Assembly (NCBI RefSeq): GCF_000218545.1
Contig: NC_015671.1
Coordinates: 744,001 to 808,000 of the forward strand
Length of the DNA: 64,000 nt
Direction of reading: 5' to 3'
From: Cellulomonas gilvus ATCC 13127
Lineage (GTDB): Bacteria > Actinomycetota > Actinomycetes > Actinomycetales > Cellulomonadaceae
How positions within the stretch are numbered: the stretch's first letter is position 1; each line of letters begins with the position of its first letter. Position numbers and translations under genes: made by a program. Positions 58,642 through 64,000 of the stretch are shown one piece after another. The notes beneath the pieces were generated by a model. It did not search any database. It saw only the letters and a program-made list of their open reading frames with translations, and was not told where the DNA came from.

Positions 58642-59985
58642 TCAGTCGCCTGCGAGCGCGGTGCGCATCGGGACGAGCTTGGCCTCGGACTCGGCGAGCT
58701 CGGCCGCGGGGTCGGACGCGGCCACGATCCCGCAGCCCGCGAACAGCCGGACCCGGTGCGGGTCCTGCGGGGACGTCTGGGCCGACCGCAGCGCGATGCC
58801 CCACTCGCCGTCGCCGTCGGCGCCGAACCAGCCGACGGGCCCGGCGTAGCGCGCGCGGTCCATGCCCTCGATGCGGCGGATGAGCGCACGCGCGGCCGCG
58901 GTCGGCGTGCCGCAGACGGCGGCCGTCGGGTGCAGCGCGGCCGCGAGCGCGAGCGAGGACGGGTGGCCGTGCGCCTCGCCGCCCAGCACGCCCGTGACGT
59001 CGGACGCCAGGTGGAGCACGTTGGGCAGGTGCAGCACGAACGGCACGTCGGGCACGTTGGTCGACGAGCAGAACGGCTCGAGCGCCTGCGCCACCGACTG
59101 CACCGCGTACTCGTGCTCCTCGAGGTCCTTGGAGGAGTGCGCCAGGATCGCGGCGCGCGCCACGTCCGCGTCGTCGTCGCCCGTGCGCCGGATGGTGCCC
59201 GCGAGCACGCGCGAGGTCACCAGGCCCTTCTCGGAGCGGACCAGCAGCTCGGGGGTCGCACCCAGCAGCCCGTCGACGCTGAACGTCCAGCACGAGGGGT
59301 ACCCGTCGGCCAGGCGGTGCAGCGCCCACCGGACGTCGAGCGGGTGCTGCGTGCGCGCGACGACGTCGCGTGCGAGCACGACCTTCTCGACGCTGCCGTC
59401 GCGCACGGCCGCGATCGCGGTCGCCACGACCTGCCGCCACGCGTCGGCGCCGACCGCACCGTCCTCGTAGCGGACCTCGCCGGGCGACGTCGGCGCCACG
59501 CGCGGGCCGAGCACGTCGGCGAGCGTGGGTGCGGGGCCGAGCGCGGCGCCCGCGCTGATCGTCGTGAGCCACGCGCGGCCTCCGCGGCGGCCCACGACCA
59601 CGCGCGGCACGATCACCACGCCGCCGGCGGCGGACTCGTCGTCGAACGCGAAGGACCCGAACGCGACCGGCCCCGAGCCGGGCACCTGCACCTCGTCGCG
59701 CACCACCGCGCGGGCCAGGACGTCCCGCCACGCCGCCTCGGCGTCGGCGAAGCGGTCCGCACCCGAGACCTCGATGCGCAGCAGCTCGCCCCACGCCACC
59801 AGGCCGTCGCCACGGCGCACCCACGCGAGCGGGGGCACGTCGGCGGCGGGCAGGAGGTCCAGCAGGTCCGCGGGGGCGGCACCGGCCCCGGGTGCGTTGG
59901 CGCGGTCGCCCGGCAGGTCCAGGGCGACGGTGCGGACGACCAGCGGGTGGGGGAGGTGGTCCGCGGGCGTGGCCAGGGTGCTCAT
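58642..59985 (-). CDS. menF: Isochorismate synthase
   Basis: A 447-residue chorismate-utilising enzyme of the MenF/EntC/TrpE family, making isochorismate for MenD. The family core is present: [51 protein letters not shown] and [24 protein letters not shown], with metal-binding Glu residues in this block and in ESEAKLVPM. The ATG start directly follows GGAGGAG, and TACCCT lies 7 nt before it. The menaquinone setting favours MenF over a siderophore EntC. Confidence 0.93.
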   Translation of the reverse strand: MSTLATPADHLPHPLVVRTVALDLPGDRANAPGAGAAPADLLDLLPAADVPPLAWVRRGDGLVAWGELLRIEVSGADRFADAEAAWRDVLARAVVRDEVQVPGSGPVAFGSFAFDDESAAGGVVIVPRVVVGRRGGRAWLTTISAGAALGPAPTLADVLGPRVAPTSPGEVRYEDGAVGADAWRQVVATAIAAVRDGSVEKVVLARDVVARTQHPLDVRWALHRLADGYPSCWTFSVDGLLGATPELLVRSEKGLVTSRVLAGTIRRTGDDDADVARAAILAHSSKDLEEHEYAVQSVAQALEPFCSSTNVPDVPFVLHLPNVLHLASDVTGVLGGEAHGHPSSLALAAALHPTAAVCGTPTAAARALIRRIEGMDRARYAGPVGWFGADGDGEWGIALRSAQTSPQDPHRVRLFAGCGIVAASDPAAELAESEAKLVPMRTALAGD

Positions 59986-59992
59986 CTCCTCC

Positions 59993-59998
59993 AGGGTA
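59993..59998 (-). promoter_or_regulatory. Leaderless -10 (TACCCT) of menF
   Basis: Minus-strand TACCCT ends 7 nt before the menF ATG. The 7-nt spacer is itself GGAGGAG, so Shine-Dalgarno-like bases abut the start but would be absent or minimal on the mRNA. Confidence 0.55.
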
Positions 59999-60066
59999 GG
60001 CCCGCGTCGGGCGCGTGCGGGCCGCCGGGTGCGCCGGTCGGGCGTGACGGCTGGCACGATGGGTGC

Positions 60067-60762
60067 ATGGCGCGCGCGAGCTTGGACAAGCAGCCCGAGG
60101 AGGTCGCGGCGATGTTCGACTCCGTCGCGCACCGCTACGACCTCACGAACGACGTCCTGTCGCTCGGGCAGGACCGGCGCTGGCGGCGCGCCACGATCGC
60201 GGCGGTGGACGCGCAGCCGGGTCAGACCGTGCTGGACCTCGCCGCGGGCACGGGCACGTCGTCGGAACCCCTCGCTGACGCGGGCGTGCGCGTGGTGCCG
60301 TGCGACCTCTCGGAGGGCATGGTCGGGGTCGGCAAGGCGCGCCGTCCGGACCTGCCGTTCGTCGCGGGCGACGCGCTGCACCTGCCGTTCGCCGACGAGT
60401 CGTTCGACGCCGTGACGATGTCCTTCGGGCTGCGCAACGTGCCCGACGTGCCCGCGGCGCTCGCGGAGCTGCTGCGCGTCACCCGGCCCGGCGGCCGCCT
60501 GGTGGTGTGCGAGTTCTCGACGCCGACGCTCGCGCCGTTCCGGGGCGTCTACACGGGCTACCTCACGCAGGCGCTGCCGCGCGTGGCGCGCGTGGTGGCC
60601 AAGGAGCCCGACGCCTACGTGTACCTCGCCGAGTCCATCCGGGACTGGCCCGACCAGCAGGGCCTGGGCCGGCTCATCAAGCAGGCGGGCTGGTCGCAGG
60701 TCGCGTTCCGCAACCTGTCCGGCGGCATCGTGGCCCTGCACCGGGCGACCCGTCCGGCCTGA
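60067..60762 (+). CDS. menG: Demethylmenaquinone methyltransferase
   Basis: A 231-residue SAM methyltransferase (UbiE/MenG) that converts demethylmenaquinone to menaquinone. Signatures: [25 protein letters not shown] (UbiE motif 1), [16 protein letters not shown] (SAM motif I), [36 protein letters not shown] (motif II region), and the C-terminal [14 protein letters not shown]. Full length. CACGAT six bases before the ATG is a weak -10 variant. It reads away from menF. Confidence 0.94.
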   Translation: MARASLDKQPEEVAAMFDSVAHRYDLTNDVLSLGQDRRWRRATIAAVDAQPGQTVLDLAAGTGTSSEPLADAGVRVVPCDLSEGMVGVGKARRPDLPFVAGDALHLPFADESFDAVTMSFGLRNVPDVPAALAELLRVTRPGGRLVVCEFSTPTLAPFRGVYTGYLTQALPRVARVVAKEPDAYVYLAESIRDWPDQQGLGRLIKQAGWSQVAFRNLSGGIVALHRATRPA

Positions 60763-60838
60763 TCCGGGGCCCGGCGCGAGCGCGTCCCGCGGCCCGAACC
60801 CGCAGTTCACGCGCCGTTCGCCGGGTGCTCGCGGCAGG

Positions 60839-60857
60839 TGAGGTAAGCCTTCGCAGA
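60839..60857. promoter_or_regulatory. Candidate DtxR/IdeR-like iron box upstream of menJ
   Basis: TGAGGTAAGCCTTCGCAGA compared with the 19-bp consensus TWAGGTWAGSCTWACCTWA matches at 14 positions, nearly all in the left half and centre. It would cover the -35 region of the menJ promoter. A one-sided match is suggestive only. Confidence 0.3.
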
Positions 60858-60876
60858 CACCCCCCGGACGCCTGGT

Positions 60877-60882
60877 TACACT
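60877..60882 (+). promoter_or_regulatory. -10 element (TACACT) of menJ-nuo
   Basis: TACACT fits TANNNT and CAGACA lies 17 bp upstream as a partial -35. The predicted leader is about 40 nt. Confidence 0.5.
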
Positions 60883-60897
60883 CGCCGGGAGCTTGCA

Positions 60898-60913
60898 CGT
60901 GAACATCGTCACA
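60898..60913. promoter_or_regulatory. CRP/GlxR-like site in the menJ leader
   Basis: CGTGAACATCGTCACA differs from TGTGA-N6-TCACA at one base. It lies just downstream of the predicted transcription start, a position expected for repression. Confidence 0.45.
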
Positions 60914-60927
60914 AGTGGAGCGACTCC

Positions 60928-62220
60928 GTGGTGGTAGCAACCGATGACGCCGACGTCATCGTCGTGGGCGCGGGTCCCGCCGGGGCAGCGACCGCCTACC
61001 ACTGCGCGCGCGCAGGGCTCGACGTCCTGCTGCTGGAGAAGGCCTCGTTCCCGCGTGACAAGGTGTGCGGCGACGGCCTGACGCCCCGCGCCGTGGCCGA
61101 GCTGGTGCGCATGGCCGTGCCCATCCGCGAGCAGGACGGCTGGATCAGGAACAAGGGTCTGCGCGTGATCGGGGGCGGTCACCGCCTCGAGCTGCCGTGG
61201 CCCGAGATCTCCTCCTACCCGTCCTACGGCCTCGCGCGGTCGCGCATGAGCCTGGACCAGCTGCTGGCCGAGCACGCGCGCGCGGCGGGCGCCAAGCTGC
61301 ACGAGCTCACGAACGTCACGGGGCCGCTGCGCGACGAGCGCACAGGACGCGTCGTCGGCGTGACCGCGCGGCCGGTCGACGTCGACGGACGCCGCGCGGG
61401 CGACGAGGTCGAGTACCGGGCGCGCGTCGTGGTCGCCGCGGACGGCGTGAGCGCGCGCCTCGCGACCGGCTTGGGCCGCGTCAAGCGCGACGACCGCCCC
61501 ATGGGCGTCGCGGTGCGCACCTACTTCCGCACGCCGCGGCACGACGACGCCTGGATGGAGTCCCACCTCGAGCTGTGGGCGGGGGAGCCGGGGCGCTCGG
61601 ACCTCATGCCGGGCTACGGCTGGATCTTCGCGCTGGGCGACGGCACCGCGAACGTCGGGCTGGGCTCCGTGAGCTCGACCGCGGCGGCCACCAAGGTCGA
61701 CTACAAGGCGCTGTTCGCCGCGTGGATGGCCAACGCGCCCGCCGAGTGGGAGTTCACGCCGAACAACCAGGTGGGCCCGGTGCGGGGCGCCGCGCTGCCG
61801 ATGGGCTTCAACCGCGGTCCGCTGTACGGCAACGGGCTGCTGCTCGCGGGTGACGCCGCGGGCATGGTGAGCCCGTTCAACGGCGAGGGCATCGCCTACG
61901 GCCTGCAGGCGGGGCGCGTCGCCGCGGACGCGATCGCGCAGGGCCTCGCGCGCGGCACGGCCGCGGGCCGCGAGCGTGCGCTCGCGACGTACCAGGGCCG
62001 CATGAAGGACGACCTGGGCGGGTACTACACGCTCGGCCGGGTGTTCGTGAAGCTCATCGAGCACCCCGAGGTCATGCGCCTGTGCACGCGCTACGGCCTG
62101 CCCCGGCCGCTGCTCATGAAGTTCGTGCTCAAGCTCCTGTCCGACTGCTACGAGCCGCACGGCGGCGACGTGGTGGACCGCACGATCGCGGGCCTGGCCC
62201 GCCTGGCCCCGGCGGCGTGA
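60928..62220 (+). CDS. menJ: Geranylgeranyl reductase family protein (MenJ-like)
   Basis: A 430-residue FAD oxidoreductase. N-terminal dinucleotide fold VIVVGAGPAGAATAYHCARAGLDVLLLEKA, then FPRDKVCGDGLTPRAV (the CGDG motif of the family) and the FAD-contacting GDAAGMVSPFNGEGIAYGLQAGR. MenJ saturates one isoprene unit of the menaquinone tail in mycobacteria; adjacency to menG and nuo supports that role. GTG start with GGAG 8 nt upstream; a second GTG follows immediately. It precedes nuoA by 45 nt and is probably transcribed with it. Confidence 0.88.
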   Translation: MVVATDDADVIVVGAGPAGAATAYHCARAGLDVLLLEKASFPRDKVCGDGLTPRAVAELVRMAVPIREQDGWIRNKGLRVIGGGHRLELPWPEISSYPSYGLARSRMSLDQLLAEHARAAGAKLHELTNVTGPLRDERTGRVVGVTARPVDVDGRRAGDEVEYRARVVVAADGVSARLATGLGRVKRDDRPMGVAVRTYFRTPRHDDAWMESHLELWAGEPGRSDLMPGYGWIFALGDGTANVGLGSVSSTAAATKVDYKALFAAWMANAPAEWEFTPNNQVGPVRGAALPMGFNRGPLYGNGLLLAGDAAGMVSPFNGEGIAYGLQAGRVAADAIAQGLARGTAAGRERALATYQGRMKDDLGGYYTLGRVFVKLIEHPEVMRLCTRYGLPRPLLMKFVLKLLSDCYEPHGGDVVDRTIAGLARLAPAA

Positions 62221-62265
62221 CGACGCCGTGACCACTCGAACCTCAGTGCCGAGGAAGGACGCCTG

Positions 62266-62628
62266 ATGAACAACCCGTACGTGCCGCTGCTGTGGCTCAT
62301 GGGCATCGCCGCGGTCCTCGCGCTCGGCGGCGTCGGTGCGAGCGCGATCCTGGGCCCCAAGCGGTACAACCGCGCCAAGCTCGAGGCGTACGAGTGCGGC
62401 ATCCAGCCCACGCCGCACGCGATCGGCGGCGGACGGTTCCCGATCAAGTACTACCTGGTGGCGATGACGTTCATCGTGTTCGACATCGAGGTGGTGTTCC
62501 TCTACCCGTGGGCCGTGAGCTTCACCGAGCTCGCGCTGTTCGGGTTCGTCGCGATGATGGCGTTCCTGGTGCTCATCACGGTGCCGTTCGTCTACGAGTG
62601 GCGGCGCGGGGGCTTCGAGTGGGACTGA
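62266..62628 (+). CDS. nuoA: NADH-quinone oxidoreductase subunit A
   Basis: The 120-residue membrane subunit of Complex I at the junction between arm and membrane. Three helices; the conserved loop between helices 1 and 2 is KLEAYECGIQPTPHAIGGGRFPIKYYLVAMTFIVFDIEVVFLYPW, containing the redox-switch Cys. AGGAAGGA lies before the ATG. First gene of the nuo operon. Confidence 0.96.
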   Translation: MNNPYVPLLWLMGIAAVLALGGVGASAILGPKRYNRAKLEAYECGIQPTPHAIGGGRFPIKYYLVAMTFIVFDIEVVFLYPWAVSFTELALFGFVAMMAFLVLITVPFVYEWRRGGFEWD

Positions 62629-62691
62629 CGGCGCGGCCGACCGGCACGAGCACGCACGGCACCAGCGGTACGACGACGAGGAGGGCCTGAG

Positions 62692-63243
62692 ATGGGGATC
62701 GAGGAAGCACCCTCGGGTTTCCTGCTGACGACGATCGAGGACCTCGTCGGCTACTTCCGCAAGGGTTCGCTGTGGCCGGTCACGTTCGGCCTGGCGTGCT
62801 GCGCGATCGAGATGATGTCCGCCGGCGCCCCGCGGTACGACCTGTCGCGCTTCGGCATGGAGGTCTTCCGCGCCTCGCCGCGCCAGGCTGACCTGATGAT
62901 CGTCGCGGGTCGCGTGAGCCAGAAGATGGCGCCCGTGGTGCGGCAGGTCTACGACCAGATGTCCGAGCCCAAGTGGGTGCTCTCGATGGGCGTGTGCGCG
63001 TCGTCGGGCGGCATGTTCAACAACTACGCGATCGTGCAGGGCGTGGACCACATCGTGCCCGTGGACATCTACCTGCCGGGCTGTCCGCCGCGGCCCGAGA
63101 TGCTCATCAACGCGATCCTCACGCTGCACGACCAGATCCAGAACGAGCCGCTCGGCGTCAACCGCAAGGAGGCCGCCGCGGCGGCCGAGGCCGCGGCTCT
63201 CGCGGCGACGCCCACCTCGCACATGACGGGGCTGCTGCGATGA
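62692..63243 (+). CDS. nuoB: NADH-quinone oxidoreductase subunit B
   Basis: The 183-residue subunit carrying the N2 [4Fe-4S] cluster that passes electrons to menaquinone. Cluster cysteines are in [20 protein letters not shown] and LPGCPPRPE. The C-terminus is extended by an Ala-rich tail of about 20 residues. GAGGAGGG lies before the ATG. Its stop overlaps the nuoC start by 4 nt. Confidence 0.97.
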   Translation: MGIEEAPSGFLLTTIEDLVGYFRKGSLWPVTFGLACCAIEMMSAGAPRYDLSRFGMEVFRASPRQADLMIVAGRVSQKMAPVVRQVYDQMSEPKWVLSMGVCASSGGMFNNYAIVQGVDHIVPVDIYLPGCPPRPEMLINAILTLHDQIQNEPLGVNRKEAAAAAEAAALAATPTSHMTGLLR

Positions 63244-64000
63244 CCGACGAGAAGAAGGACGCCGCGCAGGCGGTCAAGCCCGGCGAGGGCACCACCGCAG
63301 CGCAGCCCACCACCCAGGCCGCCGCGGAGGCGGGCTCGCAGAACGTCCCCGCGACGCAGGCCGACGCCCCGCGCACCCCGCTCGACCTGGTGGACGTGCG
63401 CACGGGTCTGTTCGGCGTGCACGGCTCGGGGGACACGAGCGGGTTCGGCGGGCTGGTCACCACGGTCCTCCTGCCCGGTCCGAGCGAGCGGCCCTACGGC
63501 GGCTGGTTCGACGAGGTCGTGGACGTGCTGGCCGAGCTGCTCGACGCGTCGGGCACCGGGTTCTCGGCCGCGGTCGAGGCCGTGGTGGTCGACCGTGGCG
63601 AGCTCACGCTGAACGTCGCGCGGGAGCACGTGGTCGAGGTCGCGCAGCACCTGCGCGACGACCAGGACCTGCGCTTCGAGCTCAGCCTGGGCGTGTCGGG
63701 CGTGCACTACCCGCATGACGTCGGCCGCGAGCTGCACGCGGTCTACCACCTCACGTCGGTGACGCACTCGCGCAGCCTGCGGCTCGAGGTCGCGGTGGGC
63801 GAGGCCGACCCGCACATCCCGTCGACGACGGGCGTGTACCCCGCCAACGACTGGCACGAGCGCGAGACGTTCGACTTCTTCGGCATCATCTTCGACGGCC
63901 ACCCCGGCCTCGCGCGCATCCAGATGCCCGACGACTGGCCGGGTCACCCGCAACGCAAGGACTACCCGTTGGGCGGCATCCCGGTCGAGTACAAGGGCGC
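63240..64000 (+). CDS. nuoC: NADH-quinone oxidoreductase subunit C (3' end outside the window)
   Basis: The first 253 residues of the 30-kDa hydrophilic arm subunit. An actinobacterial Lys/Ala/Gln-rich N-terminal extension of about 50 residues precedes the fold. The diagnostic motif [40 protein letters not shown] is present near the window end. The ATG overlaps the nuoB stop (ATGA). The gene and operon continue beyond position 64000. Confidence 0.96.
   Translation, partial: MTDEKKDAAQAVKPGEGTTAAQPTTQAAAEAGSQNVPATQADAPRTPLDLVDVRTGLFGVHGSGDTSGFGGLVTTVLLPGPSERPYGGWFDEVVDVLAELLDASGTGFSAAVEAVVVDRGELTLNVAREHVVEVAQHLRDDQDLRFELSLGVSGVHYPHDVGRELHAVYHLTSVTHSRSLRLEVAVGEADPHIPSTTGVYPANDWHERETFDFFGIIFDGHPGLARIQMPDDWPGHPQRKDYPLGGIPVEYKG

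Noticed and set aside
59986..63222. Minus-strand open frame extending menF to about 1500 residues
   Set aside because: Upstream of 59985 it is antisense to menG, menJ, nuoA and nuoB and has Arg/His-rich composition without any domain.
1..64000. tRNA, rRNA, insertion sequences, integrases or phage genes
   Set aside because: I looked for tRNA-like cloverleaf ends, transposase DDE/HTH proteins and recombinases among the reading frames and found none, although a tRNA could be missed by eye.

Overview
The window is a high-GC actinobacterial chromosome segment. Nearly every codon ends in G or C. Gene content fits an actinomycete: a mycothiol-type MshB deacetylase, succinylase-branch dapC and dapD, a LpqY-SugABC trehalose importer, menaquinone rather than ubiquinone genes, a deazaflavin-type nitroreductase, and many GTG starts. 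A Micrococcales member close to Cellulomonas is my best guess; that genus call is inference. I saw no rRNA or tRNA gene, CRISPR array, insertion sequence or phage gene.

Layout. 1-2027: end of a PadR-like regulator and a DHA2 drug exporter. 2101-4227 (minus): carbonic anhydrase and fumC. 4349-8703: lpqY-sugA-sugB-sugC trehalose operon. 8737-11392 (minus): xseA, xseB and a PfkB sugar kinase. 11474-18829: a secreted Cys-rich protein, ispH, rmuC (minus), an ABC-2 type exporter pair and ychF. 18830-23475: a lower-GC accessory stretch of small genes, including a free-standing EF-Tu domain-III-like protein, a DUF6228 protein, a TPR protein, a cupin, a DUF1801 protein, a PCD-VOC fusion and a DUF4180 protein. 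23604-26569 (minus): a cytoplasmic GH3 beta-glucosidase behind a perfect LacI-type operator, and a DDN-like nitroreductase. 26927-35810: an oligopeptide ABC system with two lipoprotein receptors, interrupted by an antisense PH-domain gene. 35868-39673: typA, mshB, a DUF6113 protein and a flavin reductase. 39809-42958: a 1049-residue VanW-domain protein with a repeat-built tail. 42967-49297: fdxA, dapC, gltA, dapD and small membrane proteins. 49321-62220: the menaquinone locus (menA, menE, menB, menC, menD, menF, menG, menJ) with a DUF3048 lipoprotein and an HtrA protease inside it. 62266-64000: start of the nuo operon (nuoA, nuoB, partial nuoC).

How the genes work together. Menaquinone genes sit directly before Complex I, so the right-hand 15 kb is a respiratory-chain locus: chorismate to menaquinone, then NADH:menaquinone oxidoreductase. 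gltA and fumC supply the TCA cycle. dapC and dapD supply diaminopimelate for the cell wall.

The strongest genome-wide signal is regulatory. At least 13 genes have a TANNNT -10 hexamer only 6-8 nt before the start codon, the signature of leaderless mRNAs. This decided several starts given here. The least explained region is 18.8-21.4 kb.
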